A DNA stretch of 44,932 nt, taken from contig JAVHYA010000043.1 in the NCBI GenBank assembly GCA_031119395.1, positions 1 through 44,932 on the forward strand, in the 5' to 3' direction. Source of the DNA: Pseudomonadota bacterium. GTDB taxonomy: Bacteria > Pseudomonadota > Gammaproteobacteria > Burkholderiales > Burkholderiaceae_C. This document shows positions 8,675-18,720 of this stretch, in pieces (position 1 is the first letter of the stretch; the number at the start of each line of letters is the position of its first letter). Position numbers and translations under genes: made by a program. Below the pieces are notes generated by a model that was not told the origin of the DNA, ran no database searches, and saw only the letters and a program-made list of their open reading frames with translations.

Positions 8675-8730
8675 TCGAATCGGCCTCCAGCGCCCGCCCT
8701 GACTGCGTGGTCAGCTACGTTTTCGATAGC
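8675..8730 (-). repeat. GCTATC-type repeat, copy 2
   Basis: Minus-strand reading: GCTATCGAAAACGTAGC, then a GC-rich spacer, GGGCGGGCGCTGGAGGCC and GATTCGAT. It aligns closely to the copy at 36570-36636, sharing the GGGCGGGCGCTG core and the GATTCGAT tail. It lies 37 bp upstream of the O-antigen-ligase-like gene. Confidence 0.65.
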
Positions 8731-8767
8731 AACCGGGCGACGGCCACCCCCTAGAATCGTCGCCAAC

Positions 8768-10027
8768 ATGCGCAGACTTCTCCTCCCCCGCGCCGCAGCG
8801 TGCCTGTGGGGCGCGGTGGTCTTCATGCCGGTCGGCGTGAACTACCTCGGCTTCTTCCTGCTGCTGCTGGCCATGCTGGCGGCCGGCGACTGGCGCGAAC
8901 GCGCGGCGCGCGTGCGCAGCCATCCGCTGTGGTGGCCGGTGATGGCCTTCCTGGTGTGGCAGCTGGCGGTGCTGGCCTTCGGCCGCCACTACGACGAGAC
9001 GCCGGTCAACCTGTGGCACGGCCTGCGGCTCACGGCCACGATGCTGATGGCGCTGGCGCTCACGCGCGACGAAGCGGTGTGGGCGATCCGCGGCTTCCTG
9101 GGGATCGCCTTCTTCAACATCGTCTACCTCGCGATCTTCTACGCCATCCTGCTGAACACGGGCTACATGCCGCCGATGCCGGCCCTGCTCAAGCCGATGA
9201 TCATGCTGGTGGGCAACAAGTCGATCAACAACGCCCTGCTGTTCACGGTGCTGGGGGCCGCCGCTGCCGCCTACGGACTGCAGCTGCTCACGCAGCACCG
9301 GCCTTACCTGGCCGTGTCGGCCTTGGCGGTGACCGTCGCGACGCTGGTGATCGTCAACTTCAACCTGCCCTCTCGCACCTCGCTGCTGGCGCTGCTGATG
9401 GTGCTGCCGGCCATCTGCATCCACCAGTGGCGCAGGCGCTGGCGGGTGCTGGCCCTGGTGCTGCTGGCCGGCGCCGCGGTGCTGGCGGTGGCCGTGTGGA
9501 ACGCGCCGCCCTTCATCGAGCAGAAGCTCGCCACCGGCGTGCAGGAGATCGAGGCGGCCAAGGCCGGCACCGTCTCCGAAGGCAGCTGGGTGGTGCGCTA
9601 CTACATGTACACCGAGACGGCGCGGATGATCCTGGAGAAGCCGCTGACCGGCTGGGGCATCGGCGCCTGGAACAGCGAATGGCGCCTGCGCGGCCCGGCC
9701 CTGCTGGCCGACTACAACATGCCGCACAACGACTACCTCTGGATGGGCTCGCAGACCGGTTTCCCGGGCCTGCTGGCGCTGCTGGCGATCGTGCTCACCG
9801 GCGTCTGGCAGGGCTGGAAGCGGCCCGACCTGACGGGGCGCATCGCCTTCACCGCCATGCTGATCCTGCTGATGGCCACGAGCGTGAACTCGGCGCTGCG
9901 CGACGCGCAGATCGGCCTGTCGCTGCTGTGGATCGCGATGGTGTGCCTGCGGCTGGCGCGCGAACCGGTCGACTCGGGCGAGCCCTGGCGCGAGGTGCCG
10001 CCGGCACGCTGGCAGCGCGCGGCCTGA
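8768..10027 (+). CDS. O-antigen ligase/polymerase family membrane protein
   Basis: 419-aa polytopic inner-membrane protein with about 10-12 hydrophobic segments and a large loop (about residues 255-320) ahead of MPHNDYLWMGSQTGFPGL. This His320-containing motif is the hallmark of the Wzy/WaaL (O-antigen ligase) family, whose members polymerise or ligate undecaprenyl-linked glycans on the periplasmic side. There is no Shine-Dalgarno-like sequence just before the ATG; TAGAAT at 8752-8757 would place transcription almost at the start codon, so the mRNA may be nearly leaderless. The gene stands alone, with no glycosyltransferase neighbours, so ligase and polymerase roles cannot be separated. A bidirectional terminator follows. 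Confidence 0.8.
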   Translation: MRRLLLPRAAACLWGAVVFMPVGVNYLGFFLLLLAMLAAGDWRERAARVRSHPLWWPVMAFLVWQLAVLAFGRHYDETPVNLWHGLRLTATMLMALALTRDEAVWAIRGFLGIAFFNIVYLAIFYAILLNTGYMPPMPALLKPMIMLVGNKSINNALLFTVLGAAAAAYGLQLLTQHRPYLAVSALAVTVATLVIVNFNLPSRTSLLALLMVLPAICIHQWRRRWRVLALVLLAGAAVLAVAVWNAPPFIEQKLATGVQEIEAAKAGTVSEGSWVVRYYMYTETARMILEKPLTGWGIGAWNSEWRLRGPALLADYNMPHNDYLWMGSQTGFPGLLALLAIVLTGVWQGWKRPDLTGRIAFTAMLILLMATSVNSALRDAQIGLSLLWIAMVCLRLAREPVDSGEPWREVPPARWQRAA

Positions 10028-10046
10028 GGCGGGCCCGGCAAGAAAA

Positions 10047-10067
10047 AAGGCCGCGTCACGCGGCCTT
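10047..10067. terminator. Bidirectional intrinsic terminator
   Basis: Stem AAGGCCGCG with CGCGGCCTT and a TCA loop, placed between two convergent genes. An A-run at 10043-10048 gives a T-run on the minus strand; the plus strand continues CGTCGTT. Confidence 0.75.
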
Positions 10068-10090
10068 CGTCGTTGTCAGCGGCAGGCGCC

Positions 10091-10342
10091 TCAGTGGTGG
10101 TGCCCGAAATGCTCGCCCGCCTTCAGGCGGTACACGGTGCCGCAGTACGGGCACTTGGCTTCGCCGGTGCGCGCCACGTCCAGGTAGACCTTGGGGTGGC
10201 TGTTCCAGAGCTTCATGTCGGCCTTGGGGCTGGGGCAGAAGATGCCGCCCTGGTGGTTGAGGTCCTTGGCGGCCAGCTCGACCAGCGAGCGGCGGTCGGC
10301 GGACTGGACCTGGTCGACGAGCGTGCTGTTGTGGGTGGACAT
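10091..10342 (-). CDS. CHCC zinc-finger domain protein
   Basis: 83-aa protein with a C-terminal zinc site made of Cys36, His49, Cys64 and Cys67 (the last two in CPYCGTVY), matching the CHCC zinc-finger family related to the mitochondrial complex I subunit NDUFS6. It ends in a His-rich tail. The start ATG lies 5 bp after the ilvE stop, so the two genes are very probably one transcript. The bacterial function is not established. The gene is shorter than its open frame, which continues upstream through ilvE in another frame; the ATG at 10342 is chosen because the conserved domain starts soon after it. Confidence 0.85.
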   Translation of the reverse strand: MSTHNSTLVDQVQSADRRSLVELAAKDLNHQGGIFCPSPKADMKLWNSHPKVYLDVARTGEAKCPYCGTVYRLKAGEHFGHHH

Positions 10343-10347
10343 GGTGT

Positions 10348-11283
10348 TCAGACCTTGGTGAGCCAGTGGGCGTACTTGGGGTTCTTGCCGTTCACGATGT
10401 CGAAGAAGGCCGACTGGACCTTCTCGGTGACCGGGCCGCGCGAGCCGATGCCGATCTCGATGCGGTCGAGCTCGCGGATGGGCGTGACTTCGGCGGCGGT
10501 GCCGGTGAAGAAGGCCTCGTCGGCGATGTAGACCTCGTCGCGCGTGATGCGCTTCTGCACGACCTCGATGCCGAGGTCCTTGGCGATGTGCAGGATGGTG
10601 TTGCGCGTGATGCCGTTGAGCGCGCCGGCCGACAGGTCGGGCGTGTAGATCACGCCGTTCTTGACGACGAAGATGTTCTCGCCCGCGCCCTCGGACACGA
10701 AGCCGGCCGAGTCCAGCAGCAGGGCCTCGTCGTAGCCGTCGTCCAGCGCTTCCATGTTGGCGAGGATCGAGTTGCTGTAGTTGCTCACCGCCTTGGCCTG
10801 CGTCATGGTGATGTTGACGTGGTGGCGGGTGTAGCTGCTGGTCTTGACGCGGATGCCGCGCTTGAGGCCTTCCTCGCCCAGGTAGGCGCCCCAGGCCCAG
10901 GCCGCGACCATGGTGTGGATGGTGTTGCCCTTGGGCGAGACGCCCAGCTTCTCGGAGCCGATCCACACCAGGGGGCGCAGGTAGCAGCTCTCCAGGCTGT
11001 TCTCGCGCACCACCTGCTTTTGCGCCTCGTTGATCTGCTCCTTGCTGAAGGGCAGCTTCATGCGCAGGATCTTGGCGCTGTTGAACAGGCGCTCGGTGTG
11101 CTCTTCCAGGCGGAAGATGGCCGTGCCGTCGACGGTCTTGTACGCGCGCACGCCCTCGAAGACGCCGCAGCCGTAGTGCAGCGTGTGGGTGAGCACGTGG
11201 ATCTTGGCGTCGCGCCAGTCCACGAGTTCACCGTCCATCCAGATCTTGCCGTCACGGTCGGCCAGCGAGGGGAGCGCGCTCAT
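10348..11283 (-). CDS. ilvE: Branched-chain amino acid aminotransferase
   Basis: 311-aa fold-type IV PLP aminotransferase that interconverts valine, leucine and isoleucine with their 2-oxo acids. Seen: the early HTLHYGCGVFEGVRAY segment, the PLP-binding Lys164 in TQAKAVSNYSNS, and the phosphate-cup region LSAGALNGITRNTIL. Length is normal for IlvE (about 305-310 aa). It is followed by the small CHCC zinc-finger gene and is divergent from rdgC across a 141-bp gap in which I see no clear operator. Confidence 0.95.
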   Translation of the reverse strand: MSALPSLADRDGKIWMDGELVDWRDAKIHVLTHTLHYGCGVFEGVRAYKTVDGTAIFRLEEHTERLFNSAKILRMKLPFSKEQINEAQKQVVRENSLESCYLRPLVWIGSEKLGVSPKGNTIHTMVAAWAWGAYLGEEGLKRGIRVKTSSYTRHHVNITMTQAKAVSNYSNSILANMEALDDGYDEALLLDSAGFVSEGAGENIFVVKNGVIYTPDLSAGALNGITRNTILHIAKDLGIEVVQKRITRDEVYIADEAFFTGTAAEVTPIRELDRIEIGIGSRGPVTEKVQSAFFDIVNGKNPKYAHWLTKV

Positions 11284-11424
11284 GTGTTGTCCTTGAGGGG
11301 GAATGCGGGGAGCCGGCGATTTTACGGCGGCGGGGTTCCGGCGCGTTTACTCGGGCTTACAGGCCGGCGCCGTCGGCCCGACCGACAATCGCCCGCTTTT
11401 CACCGACACCGAGACCCCCTTCCC

Positions 11425-12408
11425 GTGCCCCGTTTCAAGAACGTCATCAGTTTCCGCATCGAACCGAGCTGGACGCCCGCCTTCGACGCCGCACAAGAAC
11501 AGCTCAACGCCGCCGCCTTCGTGCCCTGCGGCCCCTCGCAGGAATCGTCCGCCGGCTGGGTACCGCCGCGCGGCCAGGAACACGGCCTGCTCCTCGAATC
11601 CGTGGGCGGCCAGTGGCTGCTCGAATACATGATGGAGAGCAAGGCCCTGCCCGCCTCGGTCATCCGCCGCAAGGTGGACGAGCGCGCGGCGCAGATCGAG
11701 GCCACCACCGGCCGCGCCCCCGGCAAGAAGGAGAAGAAGCAGCTCAAGGAGGACATCACCCACGAGCTGCTGCCCCTGGCCTTCACACGGCATGCGCGCA
11801 TCGCGGTGTGGATCGATCCCGACAAGCGCCGCCTCACGCTCGACACCTCGAACATGACCCGGGCCGACTCGGTCGTCACGGCGCTGGTGCAGGCGATCCC
11901 CGGCTTCGCCGTGGGCGCCGTGAACACCCAGGTGGAACCCGCCAGCGCCATGGCCGGCTGGCTGGCCACGCAGGAGCCGCCCGCCGGCTTCACGATCGAC
12001 CGCGACTGCGAACTCAAGGCGACCGACGATTCCAAGGCCGTGGTGCGCTATGCCAAGCACCCGCTGGACATCGACGAGGTGCGCGAGCACATCGCCGCCG
12101 GCAAGCGGCCCACCCGCCTGGCCATGACCTGGGAGGACCGCGTGTCCTTCGAGCTCACCGAGGGTGGGCAGCTGCGCAAGCTGGCCTTCCTCGAAGGCGT
12201 GTTCGAGGGCGGCGAATCCAAGGGCGGCAAGGGCAGCGACGAGAACTTCGACACCGACGCCGCGATCGTGACCGGCGAGCTGGGCCAGCTGCTGCCGGCG
12301 CTGGTCGAGGCGCTGGGCGGCGAGATGGCCTTCGGCGCCGCGCCGGCCGCCCCGCGCGACGAAGCCGCGCCGGCCACCGAGACGGCGACGGAAGACGCGC
12401 CGTTCTGA
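11425..12408 (+). CDS. rdgC: Recombination-associated protein RdgC
   Basis: 327-aa RdgC, a ring-shaped dsDNA-binding protein that modulates RecA filament activity. The family N-terminus FKNVISFRI follows a GTG start at 11425 (V-P-R-F-K); the frame is open upstream but only the GTG-initiated product matches the family. Characteristic segments include ITHELLPLAF and WEDRVSFELTEGGQLRKLAFL. E. coli RdgC is about 303 aa; here the extra length is an Ala/Pro/Glu-rich tail after about residue 305. The gene is divergent from ilvE and convergent with a small membrane-protein gene. Confidence 0.92.
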   Translation: MPRFKNVISFRIEPSWTPAFDAAQEQLNAAAFVPCGPSQESSAGWVPPRGQEHGLLLESVGGQWLLEYMMESKALPASVIRRKVDERAAQIEATTGRAPGKKEKKQLKEDITHELLPLAFTRHARIAVWIDPDKRRLTLDTSNMTRADSVVTALVQAIPGFAVGAVNTQVEPASAMAGWLATQEPPAGFTIDRDCELKATDDSKAVVRYAKHPLDIDEVREHIAAGKRPTRLAMTWEDRVSFELTEGGQLRKLAFLEGVFEGGESKGGKGSDENFDTDAAIVTGELGQLLPALVEALGGEMAFGAAPAAPRDEAAPATETATEDAPF

Positions 12409-12418
12409 GCGCAGGCGC

Positions 12419-12859
12419 TCAGGCCGGCGGCAGTTCGCCCATCGAGGTCGCCGGTGCGTCGGCCGCGTCCTGCGGCGGGCGCGTGAGCTGCCACTGCACC
12501 AGCTTGCCGCTGGCGAAGGTGGCGTCGACGTACGAGCCGCCGCCGTCGGTCCAGCGGTAGACCTCGGGCTGCTCGTCCTTGGGCGTGCGCTGCAGGCCGA
12601 GCGAACGGGTCATCGCCACCACGTGCAGCAGCGTCATCTTCGGCTTGAGCTTGGCGTTGAGCATCACCGCGCTGCCCACGTAGCCCATCGGCCGGTCGGC
12701 CGCGCGCTTGAGCACCGTCATCGTGCGGTTGAAGTGCAGCAGCAGGAACATGACGATGCCGGTGGCCACGAACGCCACGCCCAGCCACCCGTAGGAGCGC
12801 CAGGCCGCGATGAGCAGCCCGATGCCGACCAGCGGCGCGAGGATCTTCTGAAGGGTCAT
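12419..12859 (-). CDS. Small conserved membrane protein, function unknown
   Basis: 146 aa from the ATG at 12859. Two hydrophobic stretches (about residues 7-24 and 25-45, the latter FVATGIVMFLLLHF) are followed by a soluble domain with MGYVGSAVMLNAKLKPKMTLLHVV and a DGGGSYVDATFASGKLVQWQL segment. I do not recognise a catalytic motif. It lies downstream of radA on the same strand, 61 bp after its stop, so cotranscription is possible. The open frame extends to 12943, but the upstream residues do not look like a membrane-protein N-terminus. Confidence 0.7.
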   Translation of the reverse strand: MTLQKILAPLVGIGLLIAAWRSYGWLGVAFVATGIVMFLLLHFNRTMTVLKRAADRPMGYVGSAVMLNAKLKPKMTLLHVVAMTRSLGLQRTPKDEQPEVYRWTDGGGSYVDATFASGKLVQWQLTRPPQDAADAPATSMGELPPA

Positions 12860-12920
12860 GGGGGTGATTGTCGCTGTGGCGCAGTCGGGTACGGGATCGG
12901 GCAGCCGAACGCACCAGCCC

Positions 12921-14309
<1,389 letters not shown>

Positions 14310-14363
14310 CGGGCGAGTGTAGGGAGCGCGGGTAAACCCGAGGGCGCGCCGGCCCCTCTATTC

Positions 14364-14379
14364 ATTTAACATGTTAAAT
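14364..14379. promoter_or_regulatory. Palindromic operator, probable HpaR site
   Basis: Perfect 16-bp palindrome ATTTAACATGTTAAAT, 23 bp upstream of the hpaR GTG, in an AT-rich patch that stands out from the surrounding GC-rich DNA. MarR-family regulators bind this kind of site next to their own gene. Inference: HpaR represses its own operon here, possibly relieved by the aromatic substrate. No clean -35/-10 pair is evident, although TAAATA lies within or beside the palindrome. Confidence 0.65.
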
Positions 14380-14402
14380 AAATCGAACGAGACAACACCG
14401 CC

Positions 14403-14873
14403 GTGGCCACCACCTTCGCGCACCGCAACCTGCCGCGCCTGCTCCTGCAGGCGCGCGAAGCCGTGATGGCCCACACCCGGCCCAGCCTGCGCGAGCACGC
14501 GCTGTCGGACCAGCAGTGGCGCGTGCTGCGGGTGCTGGGCGAACACGGTGCGGTGGAAACCGGCCGCGTGGCGCGCGAGGCCTTCATCCTCGGGCCCAGC
14601 CTGACCGGCGTGCTGGCGCGCATGGAGCGCGACGCGCTCATCACGCGCTACCGCGACCCCGAGGACCAGCGCCGCACCGTGATCGAGGCCACGCCCAAGG
14701 GCAAGCGGCTGGTCAAGCGGCTGTCGACCAGCATCGAGGCCCACTACCAGTGGCTGGAACGCTCGCTCGGCAAGGCCAAGCTGACGCAGCTCTATGCCTT
14801 GCTCGACGACCTGATCGCGCTGGAACAACCGGCGTCGGCCACCGCGGTGCAGACCGAAGAGGACGAGCCATGA
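14403..14873 (+). CDS. hpaR: MarR-family regulator of homoprotocatechuate catabolism
   Basis: 156-aa MarR-type winged-helix repressor starting at GTG 14403. Recognisable: LSDQQWRVLRVLGEHG, the recognition-helix region LGPSLTGVLARMERDALITR, and the wing RDPEDQRRTVIEATPKGK. As the first gene of the hpa operon it matches HpaR/HpcR, the local repressor of 3- and 4-hydroxyphenylacetate or homoprotocatechuate degradation. Its stop overlaps the hpaG1 start (ATGA). A perfect palindrome just upstream is the expected autoregulatory operator. Effector specificity cannot be read from sequence. Confidence 0.9.
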   Translation: MATTFAHRNLPRLLLQAREAVMAHTRPSLREHALSDQQWRVLRVLGEHGAVETGRVAREAFILGPSLTGVLARMERDALITRYRDPEDQRRTVIEATPKGKRLVKRLSTSIEAHYQWLERSLGKAKLTQLYALLDDLIALEQPASATAVQTEEDEP

Positions 14874-15484
14874 ACTACCTGCCGACGGGCACGGTGTACG
14901 GCGTGCTGCTGAACTTCCGCGCGGAAGTCGAGGCGATCGCACCGCAGATGGACCAGCCGCCCTACAAGGCGCCGCCGAAGGCCCCCGTGCTGTACGTGAA
15001 GACGGCCAACACCTGGACGCCCAGTGGCGGCGCCGTGCCCGTGCCGGCGCGCGTGCCCGAGGTGGAAGTCGGCGCCACCGTCGGCCTGGTGATGGGCGAG
15101 CGCGGCTCGGTGGCCGGCTATGTGCTGATGAACGACTTCTCGGTGCCGCACGCGAGCTTCTTCCGCCCGCCGGTCAGGTTCAAGTGTCTCGACGGCTTCC
15201 TGGGCATCGGCGGTGCGCTGCGCTCGGACGGCGACCCGGACAGGTTCACGCTGGAGGTGCGCATCGACGGCGAGCTGCGGCACAGCGCCGACTTCTCGCA
15301 GCTGGTCCGTCCCGCGACGCGCCTGCTGGCGGACGTGAACGAGTTCATGACGCTGCGCGCGGGCGACGTGCTCATGCTCGGCTGCAACGCGGGCCGGCCG
15401 CTGGCGAAGGTGGGGGACCGCATCGAGATCAGCGCGCCGGGCTTCGAGCCGCTGGTGAACACGCTGGTCGAGGAGGCCGCATGA
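14870..15484 (+). CDS. hpaG1: HpaG N-terminal-type decarboxylase/isomerase subunit
   Basis: 204-aa fumarylacetoacetate-hydrolase-fold protein corresponding to the N-terminal half of E. coli HpaG (HpcE), which handles decarboxylation of 5-oxo-pent-3-ene-1,2,5-tricarboxylate (OPET). The metal-site residues of the fold are visible: Glu64 and Glu66 in PEVEVG and Asp89 in MNDFS. In E. coli the two domains are fused; here they are separate genes overlapping by 4 bp. Translation is probably coupled to hpaR through ATGA. The split between decarboxylase and isomerase roles is taken from the family and not tested here. Confidence 0.9.
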   Translation: MNYLPTGTVYGVLLNFRAEVEAIAPQMDQPPYKAPPKAPVLYVKTANTWTPSGGAVPVPARVPEVEVGATVGLVMGERGSVAGYVLMNDFSVPHASFFRPPVRFKCLDGFLGIGGALRSDGDPDRFTLEVRIDGELRHSADFSQLVRPATRLLADVNEFMTLRAGDVLMLGCNAGRPLAKVGDRIEISAPGFEPLVNTLVEEAA

Positions 15485-16233
15485 AGCACGCACGCGTGAT
15501 GCTCGACGGCCAAGTGCTCGACGCCACCGAGCGCGACGGCCAGCTGCTGCTCGCCGACGGCCGCACCGCCGCCTTCGACGCCGTGGCCTGGCTGCCGCCG
15601 CTGGCCCCGACGCCGCGCCCGCGCACCATCCTCGCGCTGGGCCTGAACTACGCCGACCATGCCAAGGAACTCGAATTCAAGGCACCCGAGGAGCCGCTGG
15701 TCTTCGTCAAGGGCGAAGGCACGCTGATCGGCCACCGGCAGGTCACGCGGCGCCCGGCCGGCGTGCAGTTCATGCACTACGAATGCGAGCTGGCGATCGT
15801 CGTCGGCCGCACCGCACGCAAGGTGCGCCGGGACGACGCCTACGACTTCATCGGCGGCTACACCGTGGCCAACGACTATGCGATCCGCGACTACCTCGAG
15901 AACTGGTACCGCCCCAACCTGCGCGTGAAGAACCGCGACACCTGCACGCCCATCGGCCCGTGGCTGGTCGATGCGGCGGATGTGCCGGACCCGATGAACC
16001 TGGCGCTCACGACCACCGTCAACGGCACGGTCACGCAGCGCGGCAGCACGAAGGACATGATCTTCGACGCGCCCTTCCTCATCGAGTACTTCAGCGCCTT
16101 CATGACGCTTTCGCCGGGCGACCTGATCCTGACCGGCACGCCCGACGGCGTGGTGGACTGCAGGCACGGCGACGTCGTCGTCACCGAGATCGAGCGCATC
16201 GGCGCCCTGTCCAACACCATCGAGGAATCCTGA
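15481..16233 (+). CDS. hpaG2: HpaG C-terminal-type isomerase/decarboxylase subunit
   Basis: 250-aa second FAH-fold subunit, equivalent to the C-terminal half of E. coli HpaG, producing 2-oxohept-3-ene-1,7-dioate (OHED) from the decarboxylation product. Motifs: LGLNYADHAKEL, metal ligands Glu101 and Glu103 in HYECELAIVVG and Asp132 in ANDYAIRDY, and the late LTGTPDGVV loop. It overlaps hpaG1 by 4 bp and shares a base with hpaE (TGATG), consistent with tight translational coupling along the operon. Confidence 0.93.
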   Translation: MKHARVMLDGQVLDATERDGQLLLADGRTAAFDAVAWLPPLAPTPRPRTILALGLNYADHAKELEFKAPEEPLVFVKGEGTLIGHRQVTRRPAGVQFMHYECELAIVVGRTARKVRRDDAYDFIGGYTVANDYAIRDYLENWYRPNLRVKNRDTCTPIGPWLVDAADVPDPMNLALTTTVNGTVTQRGSTKDMIFDAPFLIEYFSAFMTLSPGDLILTGTPDGVVDCRHGDVVVTEIERIGALSNTIEES

Positions 16234-17693
16234 TGCGCATCGACCACCTCATCGCCGGCAAGGCCGTCGCCGGCAGCGACTACTTCCAGACCGTCAACCC
16301 CGCCACGCAGGAGGTGCTGGCCGAAGTGGCCCAGGGCGGCGAGGCCGAGGTGAACGCGGCCGTCGCCGCCGCCAAGGACGCGTTCCCCAGGTGGGCCAAC
16401 ACGCCCGCGCCCGAGCGCGCCAAGCTGATCCGCAGGCTGGGCGACCTGATCGCGAAGCACGTGCCCGAGATCGCGCAGACCGAGACCAACGACTGCGGCC
16501 AGGTCATCGCGCAGACCGGCAAGCAGCTGGTGCCGCGGGCGGCCGACAACTTCTACTACTTCGCCGAGATGTGCACGCGGGTGGACGGCCACACCTACCC
16601 GACGCCCACGCACCTGAACTACACGCTGTTCCACCCGGTGGGCGTGTGCGCGCTCATCAGCCCGTGGAACGTGCCCTTCATGACGGCGACGTGGAAGGTC
16701 GCGCCCTGCCTGGCCTTCGGCAACACCGCCGTGCTGAAGATGAGCGAGCTGTCGCCGATGACCGCCGCGCGCCTGGGCGAGCTGGCGCTCGAGGCGGGCA
16801 TTCCCGCCGGCGTGCTGAACCTGGTGCACGGCTACGGCAAGGAGGCCGGCGAGCCGCTGGTGGCGCATCCCGACGTGCGCGCCATCAGCTTCACCGGTTC
16901 CACGGCCACGGGCAACCGCATCGTGAAGACGGCGGGCCTGAAGAAGTTCAGCATGGAGCTGGGCGGCAAGTCGCCCTTCGTGGTGTTCGACGACGCCGAC
17001 CTGGCGCGCGCGCTCGATGCGGCCGTGTTCATGATCTTCAGCAACAACGGCGAGCGCTGCACGGCGGGCAGCCGCATCCTGGTGCAGCAGTCGATCTATG
17101 CCGACTTCGTGGCGAAATTCGTGGAGCGCGCCAGGAAGATCGTCGTGGGCGACCCGCTCGACGAGAAGACCATCGTCGGCCCGATGATCTCGCAAGCGCA
17201 TCTTGCCAAGGTGCGCAGCTACATCGAGCTGGGCCCCAAGGAGGGCGCGACGCTGCTGTGCGGCGGCCTGGACACGCCGGCCGGCCTGCCGGACCGCGTG
17301 AAGAAGGGCAACTACGTGGCGCCTACCGTGTTCGCCGACGTCGACAACCGCATGAAGATCGCGCAGGACGAGATCTTCGGCCCGGTGGCCTGCCTGATCC
17401 CCTTCAGGGACGAGGCGCACGCGATCGAGCTGGCCAACGACATCCAATACGGCCTGTCGAGCTACGTGTGGACCGAGAACATCGGCCGCGCGCACCGCGT
17501 GGCCGCCGCCATCGAGGCGGGCATGTGTTTCGTGAACAGCCAGAACGTGCGGGACCTGCGCCAGCCCTTCGGCGGCACCAAGGCCAGCGGCACCGGGCGC
17601 GAAGGCGGCACCTGGAGCTACGAGGTGTTCTGCGAGCCGAAGAACGTGGCGGTGTCGCTGGGCTCGCACCACATCCCGCATTGGGGTGTCTGA
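16233..17693 (+). CDS. hpaE: 5-carboxymethyl-2-hydroxymuconate semialdehyde dehydrogenase
   Basis: 486-aa NAD-dependent aldehyde dehydrogenase that oxidises the ring-cleavage product CHMS to 5-carboxymethyl-2-hydroxymuconate. Catalytic Cys276 lies in NNGERCTAGSR and general-base Glu242 in MELGGKSP; the cofactor segment FTGSTATGNRI and the oxyanion Asn in PWNVPF are present. Length matches HpaE (about 488 aa). The start overlaps the hpaG2 stop as TGATG. Assignment to HpaE rather than another ALDH rests on operon context as well as sequence. Confidence 0.94.
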   Translation: MRIDHLIAGKAVAGSDYFQTVNPATQEVLAEVAQGGEAEVNAAVAAAKDAFPRWANTPAPERAKLIRRLGDLIAKHVPEIAQTETNDCGQVIAQTGKQLVPRAADNFYYFAEMCTRVDGHTYPTPTHLNYTLFHPVGVCALISPWNVPFMTATWKVAPCLAFGNTAVLKMSELSPMTAARLGELALEAGIPAGVLNLVHGYGKEAGEPLVAHPDVRAISFTGSTATGNRIVKTAGLKKFSMELGGKSPFVVFDDADLARALDAAVFMIFSNNGERCTAGSRILVQQSIYADFVAKFVERARKIVVGDPLDEKTIVGPMISQAHLAKVRSYIELGPKEGATLLCGGLDTPAGLPDRVKKGNYVAPTVFADVDNRMKIAQDEIFGPVACLIPFRDEAHAIELANDIQYGLSSYVWTENIGRAHRVAAAIEAGMCFVNSQNVRDLRQPFGGTKASGTGREGGTWSYEVFCEPKNVAVSLGSHHIPHWGV

Positions 17694-17736
17694 CGACGCG
17701 GCCCCGGCGCCGAAGAACAACGACGGAGACGAGCCA

Positions 17737-18717
17737 ATGCCGCCATTCCTTTCCCGCCGCACGCTGCTGCAGGCCGGTGCCGCGGTCGGCGCCTGGCCGC
17801 TGTTCGCGCATGCCCAGGGCGCGTGGCCCGGCAAGCCCGTGCACCTGGTCGTGCCCTTCCCGCCCGGCGGCACGACCGACTACGTGACGCGCCTGGTCGG
17901 CACCGAGGTCGGCAAGTCGCTGGGCCCACCGGTGATCGTGGACAACAAGCCCGGCGCGGGCACGGTGATCGGCGTCGACTACGTGGCCAAGTCGGCGCCC
18001 GACGGCGGCAACTTCGTGACGGTGGCCAACAGCTTCTGCGCCAACGCCACGCTGGTGAGGAAGCTGCCCTACGACACGCTGAAGGACCTGCGCCCGGTGG
18101 CGCTGATGGGCATGTCGGAGCACGTGCTCGCCACGCACCCCGGCAGCGGGTTGAAGACGATTGCCGACCTGCGCGCGGCGGCGAAGGCCCGGCCGGGTTC
18201 GATCAGCTATGCCTCCTTCGGCAGCGGCACCTCGGCGCATCTGTCGGGCGCGCTGCTGGCGCAGCAGATGGGCATCGAGCTCATCCACGTGCCCTACAAG
18301 GGGCAGGGGCCGGCGCTGACCGACCTGCTGGGCGGGCAGGTGACGGTCATGTTCGGCAACTGGCCCGAGTTCCGCGGCCATGTGCAGTCGGGGAAGCTGG
18401 TGGCACTGGGCATGGCGACGAAGCAGCGCTCGGTCTACGCGCCCGACATTCCCACGCTGGCCGAACAGGGCGTGGCGGTGGAATCGAATTCCTGGAACGG
18501 CCTGCTCGCGCCCGCGGCCACGCCCGACGCCGTGGTGCAGGCCATGAACGCCGCCGTGAACCGCGCGCTGGCCGCACCGACGGTGACGGCGGCCTTCGAG
18601 AAGGGCGGCATCGCCTCGCTCTCGGGCACGCCGGAGCAGTTCGCGGCCTTCATCCGCAGCGAGATCGCCAAGTACGCCGAGGTGATCCGCAAGGGCAACA
18701 TCACGCTGGAGGGCTGA
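17737..18717 (+). CDS. Bug-type tripartite tricarboxylate transporter binding protein (hpa operon)
   Basis: 326-aa periplasmic solute receptor of the Bug/TctC family. The N-terminus SRRTLLQAGAAVGAWPLFAHA is a signal peptide with a twin-arginine-like SRR. Mature features: PVHLVVPFPPGGTTD, the ligand-loop region, and LKDLRPVALM. The ATG at 17737 follows a CGGAGACGAG ribosome-binding site; a GTG at 17686 overlapping the hpaE stop would add 17 polar residues before the signal peptide and is less likely. Position inside the hpa operon suggests binding of an aromatic or dicarboxylic acid. No TctA/TctB membrane genes are in the window, as is common for the expanded Bug families of Burkholderiales. 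Confidence 0.9.
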   Translation: MPPFLSRRTLLQAGAAVGAWPLFAHAQGAWPGKPVHLVVPFPPGGTTDYVTRLVGTEVGKSLGPPVIVDNKPGAGTVIGVDYVAKSAPDGGNFVTVANSFCANATLVRKLPYDTLKDLRPVALMGMSEHVLATHPGSGLKTIADLRAAAKARPGSISYASFGSGTSAHLSGALLAQQMGIELIHVPYKGQGPALTDLLGGQVTVMFGNWPEFRGHVQSGKLVALGMATKQRSVYAPDIPTLAEQGVAVESNSWNGLLAPAATPDAVVQAMNAAVNRALAAPTVTAAFEKGGIASLSGTPEQFAAFIRSEIAKYAEVIRKGNITLEG

Positions 18718-18720
18718 CCG

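Larger units (their letters stand above)
8442..8767. other. 326-bp intergenic region
   Basis: No supported gene. It holds a terminator-like hairpin at 8470-8492, about 180 bp in which I see no recognisable feature, a GCTATC-type repeat at 8675-8730, and TAGAAT at 8752-8757, a possible -10 box for the next gene. Confidence 0.6.
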
